From positions 1,418,501 to 1,482,500 of the forward strand of contig NZ_CP015285.1 in NCBI RefSeq assembly GCF_001639105.2: DNA of 64,000 nucleotides. Reading direction: 5' to 3'. The notes under the pieces were generated by a model. That model saw only the letters and a list, made by a program, of their open reading frames with translations. It was not told the DNA's origin and ran no database searches. Position 1 is the stretch's first letter, and each line of letters begins with the position of its first letter. Positions 17,867 to 27,705 of this stretch are shown here, piece after piece. The DNA comes from Azospirillum humicireducens. GTDB lineage: Bacteria > Pseudomonadota > Alphaproteobacteria > Azospirillales > Azospirillaceae. A program made the position numbers and the translations under genes.

Positions 17867-18772
17867 TCAGCACGAAGCCGACGCCGGTCCGCCATTCAGC
17901 GCGGATCGAACGAACGCCCGTTCGGCCAGGCTGCGGTGGCGGTCCCGGTGGCGCAGCAGATGGAAGGGCCGGGCCGGCAGGTCCAGCCCCTCCAGCGCGA
18001 CGATGCGTCCGGACGCCAGATCGTCGGCCACGATCAGGTCGGACAGAATGCTGGCACCGATCCCGGCGAGCAGGGCGGCCCGGATCATCCCGCCCCCCGG
18101 CAGGGTCATGGCGACATCCAGCCCATCCGGCTCGACCCCCACGCCGCGCATCGCCGTCTCGAACAGCGCGCGCGTGCCGGAACCGGGCTCGCGCAAGATC
18201 CAGCGCCCGGCCGCCAGCATTTCCCGGTCCACCCGCCCCCGCCCCGCCCAGGGATGCGAGGCGCCTACCACCAGACGCAGCCGGTCGCCCTCGATCGGTT
18301 CGCTGCACAGCGCCGAATCGGCCACCGCTCCCTCGGCGACGCCCAATTCGGCTCGTCCGTCGCGCACCGCTTCGGCAACCTGTTCGGTGTTGCCGATGGA
18401 CAGATCCACGCGGATGCCCGGATAGGCGTCGGCGAAGCGCAGCAGCCGCTGCGGCAGCCAATGATTGCCGACCGTCTGGCTGGCCGCCAGCCGCAAGGAA
18501 CCGCGCGACAGCCCCGACAGCTCGGCAAGCATGGTCGCGGCCTCTTCGACCTTCATCAGAATGGCGCGGGCCTGACCGTGCAGCACTTGGCCGGCGGCGG
18601 TCAGTTCCACCCGGCGTCCGATGCGGTCGAACAGACGCAGGCCATGTTCCGCCTCCAGCGCGGCGATGGCGGCACTGACCGCCGGCTGCGACAGGTGAAG
18701 AACCTCCGCCGCCCGTGTGAAGTGCAGCATCTCCGCCACCGTGGCGAAGATGCGCAGCTGCTCCAGCGTCAC
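17867..18772 (-). CDS. LysR family transcriptional regulator
   Basis: 301-aa LysR-type regulator: N-terminal winged helix-turn-helix (VTLEQLRIFATVAEMLHFTRAAEVLHLSQPAVSAAIAALE, residues 1-40), a linker helix, then the periplasmic-binding-like effector domain (LRLAASQTVGNHWLPQRL...). The start is the GTG at 18772, whose last bases overlap the moeA stop (GTGA), so it is translationally coupled to moeA. The gene is convergent with the PepSY gene, 12 bases apart. Effector and targets are unknown; coupling to moeA suggests a link with molybdenum cofactor or with a Mo-enzyme, which is inference. The longer open frame upstream is out of register with moeA and not used. Confidence 0.88.
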   Translation of the reverse strand: MTLEQLRIFATVAEMLHFTRAAEVLHLSQPAVSAAIAALEAEHGLRLFDRIGRRVELTAAGQVLHGQARAILMKVEEAATMLAELSGLSRGSLRLAASQTVGNHWLPQRLLRFADAYPGIRVDLSIGNTEQVAEAVRDGRAELGVAEGAVADSALCSEPIEGDRLRLVVGASHPWAGRGRVDREMLAAGRWILREPGSGTRALFETAMRGVGVEPDGLDVAMTLPGGGMIRAALLAGIGASILSDLIVADDLASGRIVALEGLDLPARPFHLLRHRDRHRSLAERAFVRSALNGGPASASC

Positions 18773-20007
18773 GCGAACAGACCGGTGAAGGGCAGGAAGT
18801 CCACCAGATCGCCGGGCCGCACGGCGGTGGCCTCGGCCGGCATGTCGACCAGCCCGTCGGCCTCCACCATCGAGGTCAGCACGCCGGAGCTGTTGCTGGG
18901 GAACTTCACCGCGACCGGGCGGCCATCCGCGCCACGTTCCAGCCGGGCGCGGAGGAACTCGCGGCGTCCCGGCTTCTTGGTGAAGGTGAAGTCGGCGACC
19001 ACCAGACTGCGCGGCGTGGCGATGCTGCTGGCCCCGGACAGGCGCAGAACGAGCGGCCGGCCGACCAGCAGGAAGGTCACCATCGCCGACACCGGATTGC
19101 CGGGCAGCCCCAGGAACGGCGTATCGCCGACCCGGCCCAGCGCCAGCGGCTTGCCCGGCTTGATCGCCAGCGTCCACAGGTCGATGGAGCCGAGCGCGTT
19201 GACCGCCGCCTTGACATGGTCCTCCTCGCCCACCGACACGCCGCCGCTGGTCACGATCAGGTCGGCGGTGCCGGCGGCCTCGGCCAGGGCGGCGCGGGTG
19301 GCATCCGGCCGGTCGGGCAGGATGCCGAGGTCGCGCACCTCCACCCCCAGCGCATCGAGCTGGGCCGCCAGCGTATAGCGGTTGGCGTCATAGATGGCAT
19401 GGTCGGGCTTCGGCGTCCCCGGCTCCCGCAGCTCGTCGCCGGTGGAGAACAGCACGACCGTCAGCCGCTTGCGCACCGTCAGGCCGGAACGGCCGACCGC
19501 GGCGGCGAGCCCCACCTCCTGCGCGCGCATCCGCTGGCCGGGGTGCAGCACGACGGCGCCGGCCATCATGTCCTCTCCGGCGGAACGGACGTTGGAGCCG
19601 CGCTTCAGCGAAGCCGGGACCAGAACCGCGTCTCCATCGGTCCGGCAGTCCTCCTGCATCGCCACGGTGTCGACACCGACCGGTACCGGCGCACCGGTGA
19701 AGATGCGCACCGCCTGCCCCGGCCCGACGGTTCCCTCGAACCTGGAGCCCGCAGGCACGCGCCCGACGATGTCGAGGCGCCGGAACCCCTCGCCGGCAGC
19801 GGCGGCATAGGCCCAACCATCCATGGCGGACACGTCGGCCGGAGGCACGTTAACCGGGGCCGCCACCTCCTCAGCCAGCACGCGGCCGAGCGCCTGACGC
19901 AGCGGCACCTCCTCCGTCCCTGTCACGGCGCCATACCCCTGCGCGACGCGCGTGACCGCCTCGTCCAGCGACAGGGGGGTGGGGCCGTGTGCGGAGCAAT
20001 CGTCCAT
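18769..20007 (-). CDS. moeA: Molybdopterin molybdotransferase
   Basis: MoeA inserts molybdate into adenylated molybdopterin, the last step of molybdenum cofactor synthesis. The 412-aa protein shows the family motifs DVSAMDGWAY near residue 60, GAPVPVGVDTVAMQED, the MPT-binding TSGGVSVGEEDHVK and KPGKPLALG, GLPGNPVSA, and the C-terminal beta-barrel domain. ATG 20007 is chosen because AAGGA sits 10 bases upstream; an upstream in-frame ATG at 20100 is less likely. A 14-base FNR-like box (TTGATCGACGTCAA, 20138-20151) lies in the upstream gap, so oxygen-dependent control is possible. It overlaps the LysR gene by 4 bases. Confidence 0.93.
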   Translation of the reverse strand: MDDCSAHGPTPLSLDEAVTRVAQGYGAVTGTEEVPLRQALGRVLAEEVAAPVNVPPADVSAMDGWAYAAAAGEGFRRLDIVGRVPAGSRFEGTVGPGQAVRIFTGAPVPVGVDTVAMQEDCRTDGDAVLVPASLKRGSNVRSAGEDMMAGAVVLHPGQRMRAQEVGLAAAVGRSGLTVRKRLTVVLFSTGDELREPGTPKPDHAIYDANRYTLAAQLDALGVEVRDLGILPDRPDATRAALAEAAGTADLIVTSGGVSVGEEDHVKAAVNALGSIDLWTLAIKPGKPLALGRVGDTPFLGLPGNPVSAMVTFLLVGRPLVLRLSGASSIATPRSLVVADFTFTKKPGRREFLRARLERGADGRPVAVKFPSNSSGVLTSMVEADGLVDMPAEATAVRPGDLVDFLPFTGLFA

Positions 20008-20137
20008 GGTCTCGATGTCCTTGATTGAGGTGTTCCGGATGGGAGCTGGCGGCAACGCCGGTTCGCGTCGATTGTCGCGCCCGCCCGAAGGAGCGGACAA
20101 GTCAGGCGACCCGTACCGTCAACTGCAGCGCGCGACC

Positions 20138-20151
20138 TTGATCGACGTCAA
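20138..20151 (-). promoter_or_regulatory. FNR/FixK-like box upstream of moeA
   Basis: TTGATCGACGTCAA matches the FNR half-sites TTGAT-N4-ATCAA at 9 of 10 positions, the same degree as the box of sRNA-A. If it worked at -41.5, transcription of moeA would start near 20103, giving a 5' leader of about 96 bases. The -10 region there (TACGGG) is poor, so this is weaker than the sRNA promoters. Confidence 0.4.
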
Positions 20152-20202
20152 GATCCTGTTTCGGCATGTGGCGGTTGCGCGGCTGGTCTGCCTTCCGGCG
20201 GC

Positions 20203-20535
20203 TCAGTCCGTTTCCGCCCGCAGCCAGTCCAGATAGGCGGTGTTGCCGCGCCCGGCCGCAAGCTCCACCACGCATGGGGTGTCGTAGCTGTGCAGGTCAC
20301 GCACCCGGACGGTCAGCCGGTCGAACAGTGAGGACCGGGTCTTGGCGATCAGCACCGCCTCGTCCGCCTGTTCGATGCTGCCGTTCCATCGATAGACGGA
20401 TGTCATGCCGTCCAGAATGTTGACGCAGGCGGCCAGCCGCTCCTCCACCAGGGAGCGGCCGATGCGGAGCGCCTCGTCCCTGGAACCGGCGGTGATGTAG
20501 GCGAAGACGAGAGGGTCGGTGCCGGTCTCACGCAT
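20203..20535 (-). CDS. cutA: CutA1 divalent cation tolerance protein
   Basis: 110-aa CutA family protein, a trimeric ferredoxin-like fold related to PII. Characteristic segments are AYITAGSRDEALRIGRSLVEERLAACVNI, the MTSVYRWNGSIEQADEAVLIAKT stretch and HSYDTPCVVEL. The start at 20535 has an excellent AGGAGG about 10 bases upstream and gives the normal family length. CutA has been linked to copper tolerance in E. coli but its molecular role is unsettled. The gene lies 195 bases upstream of moeA on the same strand and is divergent from the small gene at 20662. Confidence 0.92.
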   Translation of the reverse strand: MRETGTDPLVFAYITAGSRDEALRIGRSLVEERLAACVNILDGMTSVYRWNGSIEQADEAVLIAKTRSSLFDRLTVRVRDLHSYDTPCVVELAAGRGNTAYLDWLRAETD

Positions 20536-20661
20536 GGAAGGGCTCCTCCTTTTCGATGCATCCGGAATGCGCTTTCGCGTAGGATGCCCGCACTTTGCCA
20601 CAGCCCCCGCCGGGGCTGGCAATCCCCCGTCCCGTCCCGCATCCGCAAGAGTCGCCCGTCC

Positions 20662-20979
20662 ATGGCCAAGCCCCGCCGCTCCACGTCCCGCAGCGCCCCG
20701 TCAGACGTCCAGCGGGCTTGGCTGCGCCGCGGTCTGGACCAGCCGGGCGGCAAGCTGCCGCTGTTCGACGAACGCGGACAGCGCGTGAAGAAGGCGACGG
20801 TCGAAGCCTGCCTGAAGGCGGGATGGGCGGAACGCTGGTTTGACAATCCGTTGAAGCCGGACTGGCTGGTGTGCCGCCTGACCGAGGCCGGTCGCTCCGC
20901 TCTGACCGGGAATGGCCAGGATGGCGAGGTCCCCGCCGACGGGGCGGAGGACGATGCCCGCCAGGGTGCGCTGATCTGA
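20662..20979 (+). CDS. Conserved hypothetical protein with winged-helix-like segment
   Basis: 105-aa basic protein. The segment QRAWLRRGLDQPGGKLPLFDERGQRV, then a helix (VKKATVEACLKAGWAE), a charged turn and VCRLTEAGRSAL resembles a small winged-helix DNA-binding unit with the 'LTEAGR' wing seen in MarR-type proteins. The acidic C-terminus is probably disordered. The ATG at 20662 begins the basic MAKPRRST leader. The gene is alone between divergent cutA and the convergent kinase gene. No specific function can be assigned. Confidence 0.65.
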   Translation: MAKPRRSTSRSAPSDVQRAWLRRGLDQPGGKLPLFDERGQRVKKATVEACLKAGWAERWFDNPLKPDWLVCRLTEAGRSALTGNGQDGEVPADGAEDDARQGALI

Positions 20980-21036
20980 ACTCGACCGGTCGGGAGGCGG
21001 TGTGGCCGCGTCTGCAGAATCGCTCCCGGTCTGCCT

Positions 21037-22236
21037 CTACTGGGCGGCCTGGGCGATGCCGTCGATGCGCTTGATCCTAAGCTGCCTGTCGATCTCGGCC
21101 TGCAGCTGGCGCGGGGTCACAGGCTTGTGCAGCATGGCCACGCCATGGGCCGAGACGTCGGCCAGCGTGTCGATGCCGGTTTCCCCGGTCAGGATCAGAG
21201 CCGGAATCTCCGCTCCATAGCGTTCCCGCACGCGGCGGATCACCTCGGTGCCGACACGACCCTCACGCAACCGGTAATCGGCGATCACGATGTCGGGCGC
21301 CCGGTCCAGCGCCTCCAGCCGGTCCATCGCCCGGTCTGCACCGTCAGCGGCAACCACGCGGAACCCCCACTCCGTCAGCACCGTCTGCAGCCCCAGCAGC
21401 ACCACGGCGTCGTCATCGACCAACACGGCCAGCCGCGGCCGGTCGATGACGGGCCGCCGGTCAACCCCGCCAGCACGGGTCGGGATGAGGCGGGCCGGCG
21501 CCAGCGGCACCAGCACCCGGAAGGCGGAGCCCTGTCCCTGCACCGAGCGCACCTGAACCGGGTGGTCGAGCAGTTGCGACAGCCGCCGCACGATGGCCAA
21601 CCCAAGCCCCAGGCCGCGCAGCCGGTCGCGCTCCGGATTGCCGACCTGATGGAACTCCTCGAAGATGCGGTCGAGATGTTCGGGCGGAATGCCGATGCCG
21701 GTGTCCTGAACCTCGATGGCCAGTCTCTCGCCATCCACCCGGCAGCGGATGCGGATGGCTCCGGCCTCGGTGTAGCGCAGGGCGTTGTCGACCAGATTGC
21801 GCAGCAGCTGCATCAGCAGGCCGCGGTCGGTGCGCAGCACGGCGTCGCATCCCTGCACCCGCCAGACCAGCCCCTTGGCGGTGGCCTGCCCGGCATAGGC
21901 GGAATCGAGCGCGTCGGTGATCTCGCCGGCGGCAAAGGTGTCCAGCACCGGCGTCACCACGCCGGCCTCCAGCCGGGAGACCTCCAGCAGCCCGTCCAAC
22001 AGCCCCTTCATGGTGTCCAGCCCCTGGTCGAGCCGGGACAGCAGATCGCGCCCGTTGTGGTCGCCGACATGACGGGCCAGCGCCGCGGACAGGAAGAACA
22101 GCGCTTGCAGGGGCTGGCGGAGATCGTGACTGGCGGCGGCAAGGAATTTCGACTTGGCGAGATTTGCGCGCTCGGCTTCCTCCCGGGCGGCGTCGCGCTC
22201 CGCTTCCAGCGACTGAAGGCGATGAATGAGACTCAT
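21037..22236 (-). CDS. Soluble hybrid histidine kinase / response regulator
   Basis: 399-aa protein without membrane or sensor domain. Order: a short coiled coil (residues 1-28), HisKA dimerisation domain with phospho-acceptor His37 in AASHDLRQPLQAL, HATPase with NLVDNALRYT (N box), DTGIGIPPEHLDRIFEEF (G1/F boxes) and GLGLAIVRRL (G2), then a C-terminal receiver domain with acceptor Asp320 (IVIADYRL) and the KP switch Lys. The SHDLRQPL variant is typical of the NahK/FeuQ-like group. Input must come from a partner protein or the short coiled coil. The upstream region carries three copies of GGTTAATG/CATTAACC, including a CtrA-like TTAACCAT. Confidence 0.9.
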   Translation of the reverse strand: MSLIHRLQSLEAERDAAREEAERANLAKSKFLAAASHDLRQPLQALFFLSAALARHVGDHNGRDLLSRLDQGLDTMKGLLDGLLEVSRLEAGVVTPVLDTFAAGEITDALDSAYAGQATAKGLVWRVQGCDAVLRTDRGLLMQLLRNLVDNALRYTEAGAIRIRCRVDGERLAIEVQDTGIGIPPEHLDRIFEEFHQVGNPERDRLRGLGLGLAIVRRLSQLLDHPVQVRSVQGQGSAFRVLVPLAPARLIPTRAGGVDRRPVIDRPRLAVLVDDDAVVLLGLQTVLTEWGFRVVAADGADRAMDRLEALDRAPDIVIADYRLREGRVGTEVIRRVRERYGAEIPALILTGETGIDTLADVSAHGVAMLHKPVTPRQLQAEIDRQLRIKRIDGIAQAAQ

Positions 22237-22305
22237 GCGGCCACGGCTCTCACGGAGGAATGGGGTTCCCGAAGGCGCCCCGTTTCCATTTTGGAACAGA
22301 ACCGG

Positions 22306-22405
22306 GGTTAATGTTAAACTGCATTAACCATGACTGTGCTGCAGCGCGCAACCCTTCCCAGGCATATGTGCCGCATGGGCAGGGTCGACGAAGAAAAGGT
22401 TAATG
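22306..22405. promoter_or_regulatory. Cluster of GGTTAATG motifs, CtrA-like half-sites
   Basis: A perfect inverted repeat GGTTAATG-N8-CATTAACC spans 22306-22329 and a third copy GGTTAATG lies at 22398-22405. The right arm extends to TTAACCAT (22324-22331), the CtrA half-site of alphaproteobacteria, with TTAA six bases before it (the consensus spacing is 7). The cluster lies 70-170 bases before the hybrid kinase start. The rest of the 279-base gap shows no gene. Confidence 0.4.
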
Positions 22406-22515
22406 CCTGCGAATATGCGAAAGCCCCGGCAATTTTCCGAGGCTTTCCGCATTCGGGACTCAGATGGGCCACCGGCCGCCAGACGCTTTGGGCAAACCCT
22501 TCGATAGTCTGTCTA

Positions 22516-22728
22516 TCAGAAGCCGCGGCGAACAGCGTTGTGGATCTCGCCACGGGTCAGACCGATGTCGGACAGTTCGGCGTCGGACATATGATTCAGC
22601 TCACTTTCCGCGCGGCGAAGTTCCATCCGTTCACGGACCCAATGAACGATACGATGAAGAACAGTGATATCCTTTGTTCTGACATCGAACAATTCGCCGG
22701 ACGTTGACTGGATCGAAGAGTAGGCCAT
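22516..22728 (-). CDS. DUF1127 domain protein (YjiS-like)
   Basis: 70-aa protein whose C-terminal half, ERMELRRAESELNHMSDAELSDIGLTRGEIHNAVRRGF, is a clear DUF1127 domain, the Arg-rich module found in many short alphaproteobacterial proteins and linked in some of them to RNA turnover and phosphate or nutrient control. The ATG at 22728 is preferred because CAGGAG lies about 6 bases upstream, removing 22 residues of the longer frame. It has about 250 bases of non-coding sequence upstream. Its own role is unknown. Confidence 0.85.
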   Translation of the reverse strand: MAYSSIQSTSGELFDVRTKDITVLHRIVHWVRERMELRRAESELNHMSDAELSDIGLTRGEIHNAVRRGF

Positions 22729-22983
22729 GATGATCTCCTGCGCTTGGCGCTCGATTACATGGACCCATTTTGCCTCTCGCGGCAGCGAAATCAATGATGC
22801 ACCCTCTGCGGCCCAACGGCAGCAGACCTGCGGGGATTCGATGGATACTTCGTAGTCAAATCAACGCGGACATGGGGATGCGTCGCTATACGGATCCTTG
22901 ACCCGGATTTCGCGATACCCAATATCGCTTATAAGGCAATGGTTTGGCACCATTCGCGACCAGGGTGCGTCATCGGGGCGGGC

Positions 22984-23547
22984 TTACGGTCCCGCCGTGC
23001 CGGGTGTTCCCGCGCCTTTCAGCCACTTGCGCAGCCGGGCGCGCGCATTGGCATAGGGCGACGAAGTGTTGAGCTGGATCATCCGGCCTTGGGTGTGCTT
23101 TCCATACCAAGGGGCACCATACAGCGACGCATCGGTTTCCCCCTCGACCAGGGCAATGATGCGGGCATTCACATTGGTAAACTGCCGCAGCAGGTCGGTA
23201 TAGGCGACACCAGCTTGGTCGGCATAGAATTTCTGCGCCAGACGGCCGAGTTCGTTCCACTTGAAGCCGGTTTCAGGAAAATCCACCGGCTCCCCGCTGG
23301 CTTTGCCGCCGCACCATTTCAGCACCAGCAGGTTCCAGCCGATCAGGTAGGCAACCAGATCGGCCACACTCATCTGCGTGCCCAGGACATGACCGTCAAG
23401 GGTCGCTTCCCGTGCGCGCTCAGGCGGCACACTGGCGAGATCTGCGGCCAGTCTCACATAGGTCTTGCTGATCGCGTCCAGCAATTCCCGTCTGCTTTGC
23501 GGCACAGCTATGCCGGTCTTCCCGATGCTGCCACCAATGCCGGACAT
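22984..23547 (-). CDS. ClbS/DfsB family four-helix protein (DUF1706)
   Basis: 187-aa member of the ClbS/DfsB family. The family start VPQSRRELLDAI, the DLVAYLIGWNLLVLKWCGG helix and the WYGKHTQGRMIQLNTSSPYANARARLRKWLK end are all present. In E. coli ClbS protects its producer from colibactin by opening the cyclopropane warhead; DfsB members are of largely unknown function and are common outside colibactin producers. No genotoxin gene is seen nearby. A 17-residue extension precedes the usual start, so initiation slightly downstream is possible. It lies downstream of glpX on the same strand but after a strong terminator, so it is separately transcribed. Confidence 0.85.
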   Translation of the reverse strand: MSGIGGSIGKTGIAVPQSRRELLDAISKTYVRLAADLASVPPERAREATLDGHVLGTQMSVADLVAYLIGWNLLVLKWCGGKASGEPVDFPETGFKWNELGRLAQKFYADQAGVAYTDLLRQFTNVNARIIALVEGETDASLYGAPWYGKHTQGRMIQLNTSSPYANARARLRKWLKGAGTPGTAGP

Positions 23548-23643
23548 CCTGCCCGACCCATATTCCCCCGACCCATGTTCCAGTGTGATGGAAACAGGCT
23601 GGACGGCGTCCGCCGGACTGGTTACCGGGTCGGCGCCGACTTG

Positions 23644-23677
23644 AAAAAGGCGCGCGGGGGTCGTCCCCCCGCGCGCC
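23644..23677 (-). terminator. Strong Rho-independent terminator after glpX
   Basis: On the minus strand a 12-bp GC-only stem (arms 23649-23660 and 23665-23677, loop TCGT as read on plus) is followed by TTTTTC. It starts about 30 bases after the glpX stop and ends the aminotransferase / hom / glpX operon. Confidence 0.85.
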
Positions 23678-23706
23678 CGTCCGACCGGCGCTTCCGGCAG
23701 GAATGC

Positions 23707-24708
23707 TTACTTCACCGCCGGCTTGCGGGTCAGGTTGTGGTGTGCCTCGATGTAGCGGACCGTACCCGACTTGGAGCGCATGATGACCGAGTGGGTGTAG
23801 GCGCCGCCCGGAACGCGGCGGACACCCTTCAGCATGGCGCCGTCGGTCACGCCGGTGGCGGCGAACATGACGTTGCCACGCGCCAGCTCGTGCAGGCTGT
23901 ACTTCTTGTCCAGGTCGGTGACGCCCCACTTGGCGGCGCGGGCCTTCTCGTCGTCGTTGCGGAACAGCAGACGGCCCTGGAACTGGCCACCGATGCAGCG
24001 CAGGGCCGCAGCGGCCAGCACGCCTTCCGGCGCACCGCCGGAGCCGACATACATGTCGACACCGGTGCCGGCCTGGCTGGTGGCGATGACGCCCGACACG
24101 TCGCCGTCGTTGATCAGCATGATGCGGGCGCCGGCTTCACGGACGCGGGCGATCAGCTCGGCATGGCGCGGACGGTTCAGGATGCAGACCAGCAGCTCCT
24201 GCACCTCGGTGCCCTTGGCGGCAGCCAGCGCCTTCAGGTTGTTGGCGGGCGTCTCGTCCAAATCGACGATGTTGTCCGGCAGGCCGGCACCGACGGCGAT
24301 CTTGTCCATGTAGACGTCGGGGGCGTTCAGGAAGCCGCCCTCCTCCGCCATGGCGATGACGGCCAGCGAGTTCGGGCCGCCGGTGGCGCAGATGGTGGTG
24401 CCTTCCAACGGATCGAGCGCAATGTCGACCTTCGGGCCGGAGCCGATGCCGGCACCGACCTTCTCGCCGATGTAGAGCATCGGGGCTTCGTCGCGCTCAC
24501 CCTCGCCGATCACGACGGTGCCGTCGATGTAGAGCGTGTTCAGTGCCTGGCGCATGGCGTCGACCGCGGCCTGGTCGGCCAGCTTCTCGTCACCGCGACC
24601 CATCAGCAGCGAGGCCGACAGGGCGGCGGCCTCGGTCACGCGGACGGCCTCCAGCGCGAGGTTGCGGTCCATGTGGGACAGGTCGACATGCGTAGACGGC
24701 GTAGACAT
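23707..24708 (-). CDS. glpX: Class II fructose-1,6-bisphosphatase
   Basis: Hydrolyses fructose-1,6-bisphosphate (often also sedoheptulose-1,7-bisphosphate) in gluconeogenesis and the Calvin cycle; cytosolic, lithium-sensitive metal enzyme. 333 aa, the usual length. Family motifs: GRGDEKLADQAAVDAMR, GTVVIGEGERDEAPMLYIGE (metal-binding Asp/Glu), DPLEGTTICATGGPNSLAV and GDVSGVIATS. It is the third gene of an operon with the aminotransferase and homoserine dehydrogenase genes, 81 bases behind hom, an order common in alphaproteobacteria. Confidence 0.95.
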   Translation of the reverse strand: MSTPSTHVDLSHMDRNLALEAVRVTEAAALSASLLMGRGDEKLADQAAVDAMRQALNTLYIDGTVVIGEGERDEAPMLYIGEKVGAGIGSGPKVDIALDPLEGTTICATGGPNSLAVIAMAEEGGFLNAPDVYMDKIAVGAGLPDNIVDLDETPANNLKALAAAKGTEVQELLVCILNRPRHAELIARVREAGARIMLINDGDVSGVIATSQAGTGVDMYVGSGGAPEGVLAAAALRCIGGQFQGRLLFRNDDEKARAAKWGVTDLDKKYSLHELARGNVMFAATGVTDGAMLKGVRRVPGGAYTHSVIMRSKSGTVRYIEAHHNLTRKPAVK

Positions 24709-24789
24709 CGTGTGCTCCCCCCGACTCTTCGGTCGTATCAGGCTGTGTTTGGTCAGGCTGTGCTTGGTTATTGTGGGAAACTGTCCCGA

Positions 24790-26093
24790 TCAGAACTGCT
24801 CGATCCGGATCATCCGCGGCGGCTCAAGCACATTGTCGCTGGCTGCGATGGTCGCAAGCGCGCGCTGCATGGCCGCCTCGTCGGTGTCGTGGGTGGTGAG
24901 GACCACCGGAACGCCTTCGCCCGGCGAGCGGCCGCGCTGCAGGAACTGCTCCATGGAGACGTTCTGGTCGCGCATCGCCGCTGCGATATCCGCTATCACA
25001 CCGGGACGGTCCACGACCATCAGGCGGACGTAGTACGACCCGCGGCGCGTCTCCATCGGCGAGGGGGGTGCCGCGCCAAGCCGATCGGCCGGAACGCCGA
25101 AGGTGGGCGTAGACCGCCCGCGCGCGATGTCGATCAGGTCGGCCACCACCGCCGACGCGGTCGGGCCGGCACCGGCGCCGCGGCCGACGAACAGCACCCG
25201 GTCGGCGAAGTCGGCCTGGGCCACCACGGCGTTGAACACGCCGTCCACCGAGGCGATTGGGGCGGTCTTCGGCACCATGCAGGGATGGACGCGCTGCTCG
25301 ACGCCTGCATCGGTGCGGCGCGCGATGCCCAGCAGCTTGATGCGGAAGCCCAGCTGGTCGGCATAATCGAAATCGATCGCCGACACCTGCCGGATGCCCT
25401 CGACATAGACCGACGGGAAATCGACCGGCGTGCCGAAGGCGACCGATGCGAGGATCGCCAGCTTGTGGGCGGCATCGACGCCGTCGATGTCGAAGCTGGG
25501 ATCGGCCTCGGCATAGCCCAGGGCCTGGGCATCGGCCAGAACGTCGGCGAAGTCGCGGCCGGTGGTCCGCATCTCCGTCAGGATATAGTTGCAGGTGCCG
25601 TTCAGGATGCCGTGGATTTCCGACACGGCATTGCCGGCCAGCCCCTCGCGCAGCCCCTTGATGATCGGGATGCCGCCGGCAACCGCCGCCTCGAAGGCGA
25701 CGGTCAGACCGCGCGCTTCGGCCTTCTGCGCGATCTCGGTGCCGTGGACCGCCAGCAGGGCCTTGTTGGCGGTGACCACATGCTTGCCGGTCTCGATTGC
25801 GGTGGCGACGGTATCGCGGGCCGGACCTTCCGATCCGCCGATCAGTTCCACCACCAGATCGGCACCGGATTGGGCCGCCATGGCAACGGGATCGTCGAAC
25901 CATTGGACCTTCGACAGATCGACGCCACGGTCCTTGCCCTTGGAGCGGGCGCTGACCGCGACCACCTCGATCCGGCGGCCGCAGCGCTGTTCGATCAGCG
26001 AGGCTTGGGTGTCCAGCAGCTTCAGGACGCCGGCGCCGACCGTACCGAGGCCGGCGACTGCGATTTTCAGGGGGGCTTGCTGGGCGTTCGGCA

Positions 26094-26094
<1 letters not shown>
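24790..26094 (-). CDS. hom: Homoserine dehydrogenase
   Basis: Reduces aspartate semialdehyde to homoserine, the branch to threonine and methionine. 434 aa: N-terminal NAD(P) Rossmann fold (VAGLGTVGAGVLKLL, residues 10-24), catalytic and dimerisation region with the signature GYAEADPSFDIDGVDAAHK, and a C-terminal ACT domain (YYVRLMVVDRPGVIADIAAAM) for allosteric control, probably by threonine. The ATG at 26094 overlaps the stop of the preceding aminotransferase by one base (TGATG), so the two are translationally coupled. The long frame continuing upstream is antiphase noise over the aminotransferase gene. Confidence 0.95.
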
Positions 26095-27368
<1,274 letters not shown>

Positions 27369-27705
27369 GGACGCTCCGGAAGACCGCTCCGGTCACGCCA
27401 CGAACCCAAGAGACCTGCGGACCGGGACCCACGTTCTACCGCCCCGACGCGACGGAAGCGAGGCAAATTTCGCGTCAGCAGCCGGCAGGCCCCCGTCTTG
27501 CCCCTGGACGATCGCTATCGGCGGTCCAAGGCCCCGATCTCCGGGCGCTCCGGCTCGACGACCCCCAAAAACCCACTTGGATCATGGTTGGACCTAACTG
27601 TGTCTTAACCGATTAGCTTTCATACCCTCGCGCGCTGGGGTCGGTCCTAAGGTATTACGAACCATCCCAAGGCGTTCGACGGAGCCGCATAGGTGGAGAT
27701 ATGAT
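27369..27705. other. 337-base divergent intergenic region
   Basis: Space between the aminotransferase operon (leftward) and the chemoreceptor gene (rightward). It must hold both promoters. The only motif I can point to is TTAACCGATTAGC near 27605, a weak CtrA-like site on the chemoreceptor side. GGTGGAG just before 27706 is the chemoreceptor ribosome-binding site. No further gene or RNA was recognised. Confidence 0.5.

Noticed and set aside
22330..22707. 125-codon plus-strand frame opposite the DUF1127 gene
   Set aside because: The minus frame has a clear DUF1127 domain and ribosome-binding site; the plus frame has no known feature.
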